From: Symsagittifera roscoffensis | Taxonomy: Eukaryota; Xenacoelomorpha; Acoela; Convolutidae | Assembly (NCBI RefSeq): GCF_963678635.1 | Contig: NW_026971308.1 | Coordinates: forward strand, 38,001 to 102,000 | Length of the DNA stretch: 64,000 nt | Direction of reading: 5' to 3' | Part shown: positions 1 through 13,278 of the stretch, one piece after another | Layout of the letters: every line of letters starts with the position of its first letter | Numbering within the stretch: the stretch's first letter is position 1 | Program-made: the position numbers and the translations under genes | The notes under the pieces: generated by a model | The model's database searches: none | Told to the model about the DNA's origin: nothing | The model's input: only the letters and a program-made list of their open reading frames with translations

Positions 1-2095
1 AAAAGCAGAAAATTTGAAAATTGGGTTTCGTGCTTTCTGGTTTGGTTTCAGGCAGTTTTCTATGTAATCGGTTCCTGCAAAAAGTCGTTTTGCCTTTCAA
101 AAAGCCAACAGGGTTTTTTTTTGTAATTTAAAAATGAAAATGAAACTCAACTTTATGAAACTTTTCCTTCCCAATTTTATGTTTCTACTCACAAAAATCT
201 TTCTAAGAACAAAAATGCGGCAAGACACGTTTGTTTTGCATGTGACCAGTCCGGATGCGCAAAAAAGTTTTAAAATTAGTTTTTCAAATTTTTTGTTCTT
301 CTGAAAACAAAATCAATTTTAGAAGTTGGGTTTCATGCATACTGATTTTTTAGACAATTTTTCATGTATTTGCTCTGTTCAGAAAAATCGTCACGACACT
401 TAAAAAGCTAAAATTGCAACTTTTTAATTAAAAAAGCTAAGCTAAACTCGATCCTTACAAAACCATTTTTGTTTAAGCCTTATTTTCCTTCTCACAAACA
501 CTTAGAAAAAAATTCTTTGATAATTTTGTTTGTTTATCAGCAGACCAGACACTCAAAAATTATTTTAATTCTTTTTAAAATTTTTCATCAGCAAATTATC
601 AATATTGAAAATTGGGTTCCATGCATTCTGATTTGTCTTCGAGCTAAATTTTATGTAATTGGTTCCTGCAAATAATATGTCCTGACACTAAAAAAAATTA
701 GTCGGAAAAATCCTTATAATTATGCATTGAAAACGGATTTCGACACACAGGAATTATTTTTCGTCGGAATTTAGTTTTCCAATCACAGAAACAAATTTCA
801 GGAAAAAAATTGCGCACAAGATAATTTTTTGTCTGTAAACAATGCAAAAGCTTGAAAAATACTTTGCAATTCCTTTTTCGAAAAGTTTTTCCTTCTTCAA
901 AAATTGTTATCATCTGGTCTGGTTTAGTTTCAGGCAAGTTTGTATGTGATTGCTTCCTTCAACAAAATGTCCGGACACTAAAAAAACCTAGATGGGCAGC
1001 TCTCTAATTGCTAGTTGCAAAATTGCTTTAAATGTCCGAGAACATAAAGTAAACCCGACCCTTTTTGTTGCAAGTTAAGTTTACTCATCACTGAAATGTT
1101 TTTTCGAAAAGAAAGACGCGCAAGAGTCTTTTTTCAAACAGTAAACAGTCGAAATGCTCAAAAACATTGTAAAGTAATTTTTCCTGATCACAGTTCACTG
1201 CTCGTAGACGAAAACAGTTTGGACCTTTTTCAGTGGATGGGTTTTATCAGCATTGTGAAGTTGTTTTAAAGCGGCTGGGTGCTTCTTCCACTTCTGTGCT
1301 AGCCAGGACCTTGAACATCATTCGGAAGAAGATCTCAACAGGGGACTAATGCGTCTTGAAAGAACGATAGAAGTAGTTACTATTAGAGAGCGTCAATCTC
1401 GGGATTGGGCTCGTGATAATAAACGCGGATTCGGGGTTTCCCTAAAAACACACTTTCCCCACGACGTTGTTGGAAAAAATTGCTCAAAATATTGTCTGGA
1501 GATGCAGTTTTTGAAATTGAGGTACCATATCACTTGAAGTCAAGTTTTGCTCAATTTTTAAAAACTGTGAAGTTTGTCGCGATCATATAGGCTAGTTCAT
1601 AAAACATTTTGCAGAGAGCAGGATCTATGGAAAAAAACTGAGAGGAATTCTCATTACTAGCTTGTTTCTATTGCGAGCACCAATAATCACTCCATTGCTA
1701 CTGTTTTACCTGGAAAAAGATCACAAGACTTCTTCCTGATATCACCAGTCTCGATCAAAAATTAAATTTTTTTCGTCGGTTAAACATCAATCAACTGTGT
1801 TTCATATTGGGTTTCATGAATATGGGTTTCATGAACTTGCCCTGTCACTTACAACTTTATTTGGACAGTTTCTTCTAATTTAGGAAAAAATTTAAATCCA
1901 AAACCCATGGAAAATTTTCTGTCGCAAATTCAATTTTGTCTTCCCATATTTTTTTAAATGCGCTAGAGATGCTTTTTTTAGTGTAAACAGTCCAAATTTT
2001 TGAAAAAAGTTATTTTTTAAAATTCTGTTCTTTAAAATATTAACAAAAAGTTTAAAAATTTCTTTTTCAAATTTGTTTTTTTATGATAGTTGTGA
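1..2095 (+). repeat. Large direct repeat, copy I
   Basis: This stretch is repeated almost co-linearly at 5128-7250, with an offset of about 5127 bp and only scattered substitutions and small indels. The match begins at or before the window edge and fades at about 2095, where the two copies diverge after a shared 'GATAGTTGTG'. It is a segmental duplication inside the 300-bp array and much younger than the array itself. Confidence 0.85.
1188..1745 (+). pseudogene. Protein-primed DNA polymerase type B fragment (copy I)
   Basis: Forward-frame pieces read as a conserved part of DNA_pol_B_2-like enzymes, the family used by Polinton/Maverick elements, adintoviruses and linear plasmids. Seen directly: 'GCFFHF' followed by a Cys/Gln stretch; an Arg/Glu helix ending in 'IRERQSRDW'; 'LKTHFPH'; and, in another frame near 1640-1725, 'LRGILITSLFLLRAP' followed by 'LLLFYLEKD'. 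These match the family layout of a substrate-loop Cys/His stretch, an 'FLK..FPH' helix and an 'SYFG..ILLATPLL.WYLEHG' helix. Several frame changes and stops make it non-functional. No catalytic DTD/YGD motif is present. The family call is by motif recognition only. Confidence 0.5.
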
Positions 2096-2766
2096 CTCAT
2101 GCATTAAGTCATCCTGACACTCAAAAGGCTACTTGGGCAATTCTTTATTTAGGGAATAGAAAACTAAGCTCGATTAAAAAAAACTGTTTCCGTTGCAAGT
2201 TCAGTTTTTTTCTCACACAAAAAACTTTCAACAACAAAAAAAGCGCGCCAGACACTGTCTTGCCTGTAAACAACCCAAATGCTCTAAAATCCACATGTCA
2301 TGAAGGCTGGTTTGATTTTAAGCCACTTTGTATGTAATTGCTTCCTGCAAAATTGTCCTGAGACTGAAAAAATTAGATGGGCAACTCTCTAAAAGCTAGA
2401 TGGGCATTTCTCCATAATTAAGTTTTAAAGTTACACTCGACTCATTTAAAAAAATTTTGGCACAAGTTTAGTTTTCTAGTTACACACCTTAAAAATAGAA
2501 CGCATAAGATGCATTTTGACCGGAAACAGTCCAGATGCTGACAAAAGTTTTAAAATTATGCTTCAAAAATATTTATGAGAAAAAAAAACAAATTTCAAAA
2601 ATGTGTTTCTTGTATTTTGTTTTGTTTGCAAAACTGTTCGCGATTGCTGCAAAAAAATTTGTCCTGACTCTACATCACTGAAACCGTTTTGAAACAAATT
2701 GCGCGCTAAATACTTTTTTACCGTAAACAGTCCAAATGCTCAAGAAAACTTTTTCAAGTTATTTTT

Positions 2767-3035
2767 CCTGATCACAGTTCACTGCTCGTAGACTAAAACA
2801 GTTCGGACCTTTTTCAGTGGATGGGTTTTATCAGCGGATGGTTGCTTCTTCTGGTTGGATGGGTTTGTTTTTAAAGCGGATGGTTGCTTCTTCCACTTCT
2901 CTGCTTGCCAGGACCACGAAAATCTTTCGCAAGAAGATCTCAATAGGGGACTTTTGCGTCGTGAACGAACAGTGAAACGAAACCATTATCTGCAGAGCTT
3001 AATTTTTGGAGTTATTCTTCAGGATTTTTTTTCTG
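2767..3035 (+). pseudogene. DNA polymerase type B fragment (short copy)
   Basis: Shorter, more diverged relative of the fragments at 1188 and 6311. It shares the 'CCTGATCACAGTTCACTGCTCG' lead and contains 'DGCFFHFSACQDHENLSQED' with 'RRERTVKRNHYLQSL' after it. This keeps the part of the helix that is deleted in the two longer copies, so the three fragments together cover more of the ancestral gene than any one of them. A small internal duplication ('GGATGGTTGCTTCTTC' twice near 2835-2895) precedes it. It stops being coding-like at about 3030. Confidence 0.45.
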
Positions 3036-5127
3036 TCGGAAGAAATTTTTTTTTTGAAAAATGTATTTCAAGCATTCTGATTTAATTTCAAGCGAATTTG
3101 TAAGTAATCGGTTGCTGCAAAAATTGTCAAACAGACTAAGTGAGTTCAAACAGACTAATTGGCCAAAAATAGGCTAGAAAATGGAAAAAAACTCAATGCA
3201 TCTGGATCTTTTTTTGCCTCAAGTTAAGTTTTCTACGTATACCAACCGTTTTCAAAAAAAAATTGCGCGCATTTTTCATTTTAGGGGTCAAAATTTGCCA
3301 ATTAAGCCAAATTGAAACAAATAACTCGCAATATATTTCGCGCTATTATTGCACAAGCAAAAATTTAATTTGTTTTAGAAACTGTTCCAATTTGATTGAA
3401 GGAAACTTATTTGCCAAAATTGATTTGTTAATAGTAGTAAAAACTATCACTTTGTACTTTATATGGCGAGTGTAGGAATGATTTTCTTGAAAAAACTTCA
3501 AACTTAAATATTTCTTTTTGTAGGTTATTACATTCATTTTTTTCTTGTTATTACAACTCCATAGATCTTAAAAGGCAGTCGGAAGTGTCAGGGCTTCTTC
3601 CTGATGCGAGCAGTCTTGATCAAAAACTGTTTTTTTTTCGTCGGACGAAAATGGATCAACTTGGTTTCATATTGGGTTTCATGAATTTGGTCGTAGTTTC
3701 AGGCAATTTTGTACGTGTTCGATTAATCCAAAAAAAAGGTACTGACAGTAAAAAATAGATGGGCAAATGTTTTTGAATTAAAAAATTTTTATTTCAAACT
3801 CGGTTCCTATGAATCTATTTCCGTGGAAAGCTTAGTTTTCAACTCACACAAACAGTTTTTTTGATCTGCACCTAAAAGTTTTTTGGCCTGTACAAATTCC
3901 AGAAACTCAGAATAGACTTTCAAAATTTATATCTCAAAACTTATTTGTTTATTTTTAAAGAGGACAAATCAACTTTAAAAGTTGGGCTTTTCAGTTTCTT
4001 AACTACTTCCAAGCAACTTTGTTTGGGATCGGTTCCTGCAAAAAAAATCGTCATTACATTAAGAAGCTAGATAAGCAACTCAATAATTGGTAATACGTTT
4101 TTCAAGCTCGATCTCAAGGAAAAGTGTTTGTCGCAAGTGTAGTTCTCTACGCACACAAACAGTTTAAATGAAAAACTTCGCACACTTTACTTTTTCTGCC
4201 TGTAAACAGACCAGACGCTCAAAAGTTTTTCACTTTCTCTTTCAAAGTTTGTTTTTATCTTTTGTCGGAAAAAGTTAACTTGAAGAGTTGTATTTCTTGA
4301 TTTTTGGTTTAAGTTCAGTCAAGTTTGTATGTGATAGTTTCCAGCAAATAAATCGCCCTGACACTAAAAAAGCTAGATGGGCAAAAATTTAATTTAAAAT
4401 TATAATGTCAAACTGGGTTTCTATGAATTTTTTTGTGGCAAGCTTAGGTTTTTACTAACAAAAATTGTTTTCAAAAAACCAAAAGAATTGCGTGAGCGAT
4501 ACGTTTTTGCCGTAATCAGTCCAGTTGCTCAAAAGTCACTTTAGAAACTGTTTTCCAAAACTGTTTTTTGACGGATTTCATACTAAGCTTCGACACTAAA
4601 AGTGCAAACAAGTCGTTTCGACACTAAAATTGCTAGCTTGGCAACTTTTTTTGTTTTGGGGTAAAACTGGTCTCGAGCCATTGAGTTTTTTTTGTCGGAA
4701 ATTCAGTTTTCTATTTACACAAACCTTTTTCAAGAAGATAATTGCGCGCAACTATCTTCTTTTTTGTAATGGCGGTTACAAGATTGCCAATTCGGCTAAT
4801 TTGGGAAAATCAACGCGCAACATATTTTGCGCTATTAAGGGGTAATGGAGATTCAATCAGTCCTAGCAATCGTTTCCATTTTGCAGAAAAAAAGTTTAAT
4901 TAATACAATAAATTTGGAACAAGGAAAAAAATCTATCACCTGTTAATTTATAGAGCGTTTGATGGAGTGATTTTCACAAATTTCTTAAATTTGGACTTTT
5001 TTCTTTTTCCTTTGAATACTTTTAGTTTTTACATGTCATTACTGATGCATAAATCTCAAGGCGAAAAAAAATCAAGGCTTTGTCCGGATACTAGTTTTTT
5101 TTCAAAATCTGTTTTTGTTTTCTGCAG

Positions 5128-7250
5128 AAAAGCAGAAACTTTGAAAATTGTGTTTCGTGCTTTCTGGTTTGGTTTCAGGCAGTTTTTTATGTAATCGGTT
5201 TCTGCAAAAAGTCGTCTTGCTTTTCAAAAAGCCAACTGGAATTTTTTGTGTTTTAGAAATGAAAATGAAACTCAACTTTATGAAACTTTTTCCTTCCCAA
5301 GTTTGTGTTCCTACTCACAAAAATCTTTCTAAGAACAAAAATGCGGCAAGACACGTTTGTTTTGCATGTGACCAGTCCGGATGCGCAAAAAAGTTTTAAA
5401 ATCAATTTTTCAAATTTTTTGTTCTTCTGAAAACAAAATCAATTTTGGAAGTTGGGTTTCATGCATACTGATTTTTTAGACAACTTTTGATGTAATCGCT
5501 CTGTTCAGAAAAATTGTCACGACACTTAAAAAGCTAAATTTGCAACTTTTTAACTAAAAAAGCTAAGCTAAACTCGATCCTTAGGAAACCATTTTTGTTT
5601 AAGCCTTATTTTTCTTCTCACAAACACTTAGAAAAAAATTGTTTGATAATTTTGTTTGTTTATCAGCAGACCAGACGCTCAAAAATTATTTTAATTCTTT
5701 TTAAACTTTTTTTTTATTGGCAAATTATCAATATTGAAAATTGGGTTCCATGCATTCTGATTTGGTTTCGAGCTAATTTGTATGTAATTGGTTCCTGCAA
5801 ATAAAATGTCCTGACACTAAAAAAAATAGTCGGAAAAATCCTTATAATTATGCATTGAAAACGAATCTCGACACACAGGAATTGTTTTTCGTCGGAACTT
5901 TGTTTTCCAATCACAGAAACAAATTTCAGGAAAAAAATTGCGCAAAAGAAAATTTTTTGTCTGTAAACAATCCAAAAGCTTGAAAAATACTTTGCAATTC
6001 CTTTTTCGAAAAGTTTTTCCTTCTTCAAAAATTTTTATCATCTAATCTGGTTTAGTTTCAGGCAAGTTTGTATGTGATTTCTACCTGCAAAAAATTGTCC
6101 GGACACTAAAAAAACCTAGATGGGCAGCTCTCTAATTGCTAGTTGCAAAATTGCTTTAAATGTCCGAGAACATAAAGTAAACCCGACCCTTTTTGTTGCA
6201 AGTTAAGTTTACTCATTACTGAAATATTTTTTCGAAAAGAAATACGCGCAAGAGTCTTTTTTTAAACAGTAAACAGTCGAAATGCTCAAAAACATTGTAA
6301 AGTATTTTTTCCTGATCACAGTTCACTGCTCGTAGACAAAAACCGTTTGGACTTTTTTCAGTGGATGGGTTTTATCAGCATTGTGAAGTTGTTTTAAAGC
6401 GGCTGGGTGCTTCTTCCACTTCTGTGCTTGCCAGGACCTTGAACATCATTCGGAAGAAGATCTCAACAGGGTACTCATGCTTCTTGAAAGAACGATAGAA
6501 GTAGTTACTATTAGAGAGCGTCAATCTCGGGATTGGGCTCCTGATAATAAACGCGGATTCGGGGTTTTCCTAAAAACAAACTTTCCCCACAACAAATCGA
6601 TAATCGAGAAGACGTTGTTGGAAAAAATTGCTCAAAATATTGTCTGGAGTTGCAGTTTTTGAAACTGAGGTACCATATCACTTGAAGTCAAATTTTTCTC
6701 AATTTTTAAAAATTGTGAAAATTGTCGCGATGATATAGGCTAGTTCATGAAACATTTTGCAGAGAGCAGGATCTATTGAAAAAACTGAGAGGAATTCTCA
6801 TTACTAGCTTGTTTCTATTGCGAGCACCAATAATCACTCCATTGCTACTGTTTTACCTGGAAAATGATCACAAGACTTCTTCCTGATATCACCAGTCTCG
6901 ATCAAAAATTGAATTTTTTTTGTCGGTTAAACATCAATCAAATGTGTTTCATTTTGGGTTTCATGAATATGGGTTTCATGAACTTGCCCTGTCACTTACA
7001 ACTTTATTTGGACAGTTCCTTCTAATTTAGGAAAAAATTGAAATCCAAAACCCATGGAAAATTTTCTGTCGCAAATTCTATTTTGTCTTCACATATTTTT
7101 TTTAATGCGCTAGAGATGATTTTTTTTACTGTAAACAGTCCAAATTTTTGAAAAAAGTTATTTTTAAAAAACTGTTCTTAAAAATATTAACAAAAAGTTT
7201 AAAAATTACTTTTTCAAATTTGTTATTTTTTTTGATAGTTGTGTTTCATG
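5128..7250 (+). repeat. Large direct repeat, copy II
   Basis: Second copy of the 1-2095 segment. It includes a DNA polymerase fragment that keeps about 20 nt missing from copy I (around 6591-6612), so copy I is the more damaged of the two there. After about 7250 similarity continues only at the level of the old 300-bp array. Confidence 0.85.
6311..6885 (+). pseudogene. Protein-primed DNA polymerase type B fragment (copy II)
   Basis: Duplicate of the 1188 fragment inside the large direct repeat. It reads 'IRERQSRDW', then 'FLKTNFPHNKSIIEKTLLEK' in one frame, which is the best preserved stretch of the three copies, followed by 'LRGILITSLFLLRAP' in a shifted frame near 6785-6835. The 'FLK..FPH' plus 'LLEKIA' arrangement is what supports the DNA_pol_B_2 call. 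There is no complete exonuclease or polymerase domain. Confidence 0.5.
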
Positions 7251-8259
7251 CATTCTGTTTTGAAATCAGGCAAAAAGGTATGCAATAGATCGCTGCAAAA
7301 ACTTTCGTTTCGACTCTAAACATGGTAGTGGGGCAGTTCCTCATAATTTAGAAACAAAAACTAACCTCGACACAAGGCCATTTTTTTCGTCGCAAGATTA
7401 GTTTTCTATTCACAGGTTTTTTTCGCATGAAAAAAATAGCGTGAGCAAAAATTCTTCGCCGTAATCAGTCCAGTTGCTCAAAAAAACATTTATCAAAATG
7501 TTTTCCAATTTTTTTTGTCAGAAAATAGATTAACGTTAGCAGATAGATTTTACGCATTCTGATTTAGTTTAGGCAACGTTGTATGTGATCATTTCTTGCA
7601 AAGAAGTCTTCTCAACACTAAATATGCTTTTATTGCTCCTTTTTGAAGTGAAAACTGGTCTCGGACCATATGAATTTTTTCATCGGAGGTTTAGTTTTCT
7701 ATTTAGACAAACCTTTTTCAAGAAGAGAATTGCTCGCAAGATAATTTTTTGTAATCGTGGTAGACCCAATTCGGCTAATTTGGGAAAATCAACATTTCGC
7801 AATACATTTCGCGTTATTAAGGGGTGAGGAAGATTTAATCGGTCCGAGAATTCGTTGCGGATTGGCTGAAGGAAGCTTATTTGCGTCAATCAATTTGGAA
7901 CTAGGAAAAAAGTCTATCATTGTTACATTATATGGCGTGTGGTGGGATAATTTTTACAAGAATTAACAAAATTTGAAATTTCCTCTTTCTTATTACATTT
8001 ATTATTTTCCTGTTATTAGTGTTCCATAGATCGTAAAAGGCACTCGATACGAGCAGTTTTGTTCAAAACTCTTATTTATTTTGGCCAGAAAACCGACAAT
8101 TTGAAAGCTGCGTTTTATGCATTCTTGTTCGATTTCAGGCAAATTTCTATGTGATCCGCTATTGCAAAAAAGTCATCGTGACACCAAAAACATAAGTTGC
8201 GTAAATCCTAATAATTTAGGGGAAAAAAGACTGGACTCAAAAAGGGCTTTTACTGAAAC

Positions 8260-9350
8260 TATTCTGAAACCTAATTGAAGCTTCAAAGAAGACATAAAGT
8301 TTTTCAGAAAGAAAATAAATTACGGTACATATATTTTTTTACTTTTGAAAAATTAAATATTATAAAAATCATTTCATTGTAAGAGATTTAAAGCAGTTTA
8401 CAGATTAAATTTACAAGTTCGAAGGCCTAGTCTGTAATTCATCTAAAAGTACTTCCCTTTTCAGGTAAAAGTAACTTTGTTCAAATGTTCCGACAAAATG
8501 GTTGAAGGTTTTGAATATGCGATTCATCGACTTCAAACTTACAGCTTCATCAAGAAATCGTCTGTTTTAGGGCATTGGTCCATCCCCAGTATCTTTTAGC
8601 GTTCTTTTGCTGAGTCTTTTGCTACTAACTTTAAATTTGTCGCTATCACTATCATAGCAGCAATACGTCTTTAGGCACAGCAATATGTAGAATTGTCGCT
8701 AGCCAATTACTTCCATTCTCAATGTGTCAAGAGATGGCGACCGGAAGGTACACAAAATGAGAATATGACTCTGAAACTGATCGATTTAAAGCTAGACCTA
8801 ACAGAACAAGAATTTGCGAGAACATGGTTAAGTCCTTCTATTAAGAATTGAGACCAGAGTGTAAAATTAAGAGTTTTTACACAACCTTATCTTAAAACTT
8901 AGCTTGGAGACCCGATGCTCTATTCCATATCTTAAAACATGGGTGTCTCCATCCCCCCTCCCCGATCGCCTCTCACTTATACTACTCTCCAGTCGTACCA
9001 AAGCATATGACAAAGTGTTAGTCTTACAAATGTAGTATAACAGTATCTTTTAGGTATTTACAAAAAATTTTTGAATGTATGGTAAAATGTATGAGATTTT
9101 CAATTTTTCAGAAATTTATGACCTTTTATGCAAATTCCAATTCAGTCTTGTTTTTAAAGATTTGAACAGTCCCGTTTGCTTCAACTCTGCAGTTTCACAA
9201 GCAAAATTAGGGGGAAAATTTTATTGTAGAAAAGGTGTTTTTTCTATTGCGGTTACCTCGTAATTTTTTGCGTCAGAAATCGAATGATAAACCTTTTTTT
9301 TTCAAAAACAATTTATAATTTTAATGACCAAAAGAAATTCTTGAAAAAGA
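8260..9350. other. No recognisable gene
   Basis: AT-rich DNA after the 300-bp array. The longest open frame, near 9075-9263, has no recognisable motif and ordinary chance length. I see no repeat structure here. Confidence 0.6.
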
Positions 9351-9354
9351 ATGA

Positions 9355-9499
9355 CAAAAAATGTTAATCATACAATCTTCATAGACAGGATTTGCATGAC
9401 ATTCATTTTTTTCATGAAATCCATATATGGAATTATATGACAAGCGTTTTTTGTGTTGAATTGTATGATAGTTCGTTTTAGTCAGAAGTCAACCCTGGG
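9355..9499 (+). repeat. Degenerate end of the CCCGGGTTGAC TIR family
   Basis: Contains the palindromic 'CATATATGGAATTATATGACAAGCGTTTTTTG' type of subrepeat (in two short pieces) and ends with GTCAACCCTGGG at 9488-9499. This closely matches the right end of the intact element at 54370-55209. No matching left end is visible, so this is a relic. Confidence 0.5.
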
Positions 9500-10169
9500 A
9501 GCTATTTTAAAAAGATAATATCTTGTTTGGGTATCAAAAAATCAAAATGAAGTTTTCAGGGATGAAGATTTTGTGAGAATATGAAAAAGCCGTCAATTTT
9601 TTCAGCGCAGCGATAAACATTAAATTCTTTCTAAATTTTTTAATTATTTTTTGTGATACTTTTTTTCTGATCTAACTTCATGTTGAACAATTTTTGGCCG
9701 TGTTTCTATTTGCTGGTTACTCTTTTTGCAGGAATAAACAATGTATCGATTTTTTCGAGAATGTACAAATAACGAAAGTTTTCCTGTAGAAGACTTACAT
9801 CATTTCTCGAGAGGCTATCAAAAAAGGCACAATGCATGTCGAGTGAAGCCTGGTCAAAATTAGTTTGCAGTTGATATTTTAATCACTTCATAGAGAAATG
9901 AATGAGTTTGTGAAAATATCGTGATGAGATGTTTAATATATCTCTACCAATCTAGACTACAAAAAAAAGAGAAAAAACTTGCGTTGAAGTTAACCAAAAA
10001 AATATGTGTTTTTCAGACTTCCATATCTGGAGTGAATTGCGCATTGGGTAACCTCATATGACCCATTAACCCAACTAATCACTTCAATTCCACTCCGAAT
10101 TGTCGTCGTTGTAAAAAAAACTATATCATCTATATGATTAGTAAATCAATCAACCTAACAAAACAATCC

Positions 10170-10470
10170 TCAATGATTTATAGTAATTTTTTTAAATTGA
10201 GTTGTAAGAAAACTATAATCAATTTGGTTTCTGTTCCACTTTTGATCCAATTGTTCCGCCAGTAGAAATACCCTTTCGTTTTCTCCTCGCCTTTTACCTC
10301 CGGGAGGTTGGCCTGTGTAACTTTTTAGAAGCGTTCTTAACTTTTGTTTTAGGCTCAAAGTCACGATTGCAGATCCAATCATTATTTCTGAACATGATGT
10401 TGCGTTTGAACCCATGAAAACTCAGTTCTTGGGTAACCTTCTGGAACGAGACCTTCAAAGATTCTACTCA
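10170..10470 (-). pseudogene. Unidentified dispersed coding-like fragment
   Basis: On the minus strand a frame reads 'FHGFKRNIMFRNNDWIC', clearly related to 'FHWFKHNIMCKDHPRIC' on the minus strand at 47.88 kb. The nucleotide match covers roughly 10330-10425. Frames are shifted relative to each other, so at least one copy is broken. I do not recognise the protein family. A repeated, coding-like, frame-shifted sequence suggests a transposon-encoded protein rather than a host gene. Confidence 0.35.
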
Positions 10471-10479
10471 AAAGTGGTT

Positions 10480-11550
10480 CAATCAGTTACATTTTTTCGT
10501 TGTACAAGACTTATGTACGGTTTCTTTTTTTTTGTAAAATGAGAAAAACCCAACCTGACATCCCAAACGAAAAAAATTGAATATTTTACCACACAATGGT
10601 TCGGTAATCTATCCTGATATATGCTCCTCTTCAATTTCGTTCAAGGCTAAATTGATTCTATTGATTCTGTTCACTGTGACGATATTGGAAAGATTCAGCC
10701 AACAGAAGGAAAATTCGGATGAATTATAACAAGACAAACAAACAACACTGTCAAAGTCCCTCCGAGTTCTTCACAGGTATCAATGAACCATGCAGGCAAT
10801 GAAACGTGTCTTAAAGTATAATCAACTTTAAAGTGACAAAAATCTCATTCTAACAAACTTTAGGAATACTGTCTTTCTTGATAAACCGATATATCAAAAA
10901 TGAAGAAAATCAGAGGACTAAAACACGACAATAAGCAAAACATTGCCAGTCAAGTAAATTTCAATTAAATCCATCCAATGATTCCATAGGCTACCACAGT
11001 TTCATCTTCAAGGTATATTTTACGAAAAAAAAACATCCAAAGTCTGAATTTAATTGTTTTATAAGTTAGAGCGTTTGTAACTACTTTATATTCTAGTATA
11101 TGGTTCCAAATTGATAGAGCACTGATAAAAAAAAATCAAAAAACTTGCTAATGAGTTGCTGTGTGAAGATGAGTTCTTTTGCTCAGTAATGCTCACCTAA
11201 TTGATTAATTTGGAAATTTAAATTGATACAGGTTGATAATAAAATTTTGAGTTTTAATTAAGGAAAATCCAATTAAGGAAAAACCTTTTAGGCATAATAT
11301 TTACGATTTTTTCAAGTCTGTAGAATAATCGTTTTTAAGACGGTTGCAGCTAGTTTCCACAGCCAAGTTCAGTGGGTTTGCAGACGTAAGATGTAAATAA
11401 TTTCTGATTCAATTGAATGAAGTTGTAGTTTCCTGTTGAAAATTTAATGTTTGATCGAATACAACTTTTCTTTATTTCATCTTTTTTCGATTCATTGAAA
11501 CTTTTGTTAATCTTTTTAATTTTTATATTATTAACTGAATATAATGAACT
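10480..11550. other. No recognisable gene
   Basis: AT-rich DNA that may include the decayed 3' end of the non-LTR retrotransposon described at 11560-14280, but I cannot mark its end. Confidence 0.5.
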
Positions 11551-11559
11551 TGGTTTTTT

Positions 11560-12035
11560 GGCATTCAGTTGAATTTAATATATTTTGGAACATCTTTGAA
11601 GCCTTGTATCATCAGTGTATTGAAGGACTCTGCAACTTTTTGGTAAATCTGGTTCAGTTTTTTTTGTCTAAAAATTAAGAATGAGTGGTCCAAGGACCGT
11701 AATTTGTGGAAGGCTTTGATTTAGGTTAATCCAATCTGATTCACTTTATCTAACTATTGTTTTTTGCTGTCTTTTGCTCATAAAAATTTCAATCAGCTCA
11801 TATGAATTTTTAAGAACAACTTGTTTCGAAGTTTGCTCTTTAGAAAAAGCTGGTTGATGGAGTTAAACTCCAATGAGATATCAAAAAGAGAGGCAGCAAA
11901 AATTTTGTTATTCTGAACCGATTGTTGAAATGATTCAGTACAGTATAGTAGTGCATTTATTGTTGGATTTGATTCTCGGAAAGAGAAATGACTTTTACTT
12001 ATACGATCTTCTTTCACAAGGGACTCGTTCATTGG
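11560..12035 (-). pseudogene. Non-LTR reverse transcriptase fragment
   Basis: The minus strand reads 'HFSFRESNPTINALLYCTES' and then a run resembling 'DISLEFNSINQLFLKSKL', the usual motif order of LINE reverse transcriptases (Q.GFR..ST.DALL, then D.SKAFDSI.H..LL.KL). The catalytic aspartate region is altered (D-I-S-L-E-F). Further along, at about 11608-11619 in another frame, a Y-T-D-D-T-R-L stretch corresponds to the YADD active site. At least two frame changes separate the two parts, so this is dead. Confidence 0.6.
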
Positions 12036-13278
12036 CTTTTAGAAAAGTTTTCTGAAAGTTTTAGACATTGTTCTGGTGACTGAATAGTGGTTCATATTGT
12101 AGTGGTTCTACCGGGTCATCCTTTTTTATACTGGTGCTTTTTTGATGAGTGCTTTTTCAATTCACCGATTGACCGGAAACCTCCCAAACTGATTATATTT
12201 TTGAAGAAAAAATATGGAGTGTATACCATTTGCACTGTTTTTAACTGTTGAGGTTTCTTAGTTCGTTTTGCAATCTAATGATATAATGAATCTAAACACT
12301 TAAATTAGATGCGCCGACTTTTTTTAAATTTTTTATAAGTATTAGGTGTTCTAGAATTAGTAATATTAGTGTTATTTTGAAAAAAATTTCCTAAGTGTGA
12401 AAATTTGATGAGTTTCTTGTATCCTTGCAAATTTTCCGGTGCTGTTGATCATGTTTTTCGTCTTTTGATTAATTTTTTATATACGAGTCTACATCTAATT
12501 GAATTTTTGGTTAATCATTTCTATTGAAAGCTGTTTTTGGTGGCGCACAAGCTTTATTACAATGAATTACATTTTCAATGAGAATTTGGAACGTTTTTCC
12601 GTGGCGTAAGTTCTCAATTAAAAAATTTTTAAATCAAATTATTTTAATTCGATCCCAAAAAAATTCTGTGAATTTTTTAAGCATAGATTGTACGATTAAA
12701 AGGTTGAATTCTTATCGGAAAAATTATCAATTTCGGAGGGTTTAAGAGTCATAAAGATAATTTGATGTATCAAAGTCGGAGCTATCACTGATTATATAGT
12801 TAATTAAGTTCCTTGGATGCGGCGGAAAAGTTTTGATATCAACTTCATGATCATTTGGCACTGAAATTATTTTCAAAGACTCTTTTCCAACTCTACATTA
12901 AAAAAAATAGAATAAAAATGTCACCTAAAAGAAGCATTCTTTTCACCAAATATAGTTGAATCAGGTCTCTAATCTGGATTCAATTTTTTAGGTATTATTA
13001 ACATCCCATCTCCTTTTTTATTTACAGGTTGATATGACCCTATCGCGTCTAGATGTGACAGTTTTTTGATATCTGGAGCCTATGATATGTTATTTTTTTA
13101 TTGAACCAAGTTTAACTGAAACCATAAAATGAATCAATGCTTAGTGTTCTGGTTAATTTTTTTAGTCGTTTTTGTTTTCTTGTAAAGACTTTGTCAGTTT
13201 GAGCGTACAAGTTTCGAATTTCGAGTTTTTCCAATAACAGTGTAACTTTTTGCGTAATTGGTTATAGTCACACCATGG

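Larger units (their letters stand above)
1..8250. repeat. Diverged tandem array with a unit of about 300 bp
   Basis: A block resembling a Cys-free, non-coding unit recurs roughly every 300 bp: a 'TTTCAGGCAA..TTTGTATGTGAT' stretch, then 'TCCTGCAAAAA', then 'GTCCTGACACTAAAAA', then 'GCTAGATGGGCAA'. I see it near 65, 370, 661, 949, 2340, 2645, 3110, 3720, 4029, 4336, 5201, 5787, 6073, 7280, 7590 and 8156. Copies differ strongly, so the array is old. Short open frames inside it are not conserved between units and are not genes. DNA polymerase fragments are embedded in three places. Confidence 0.7.
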
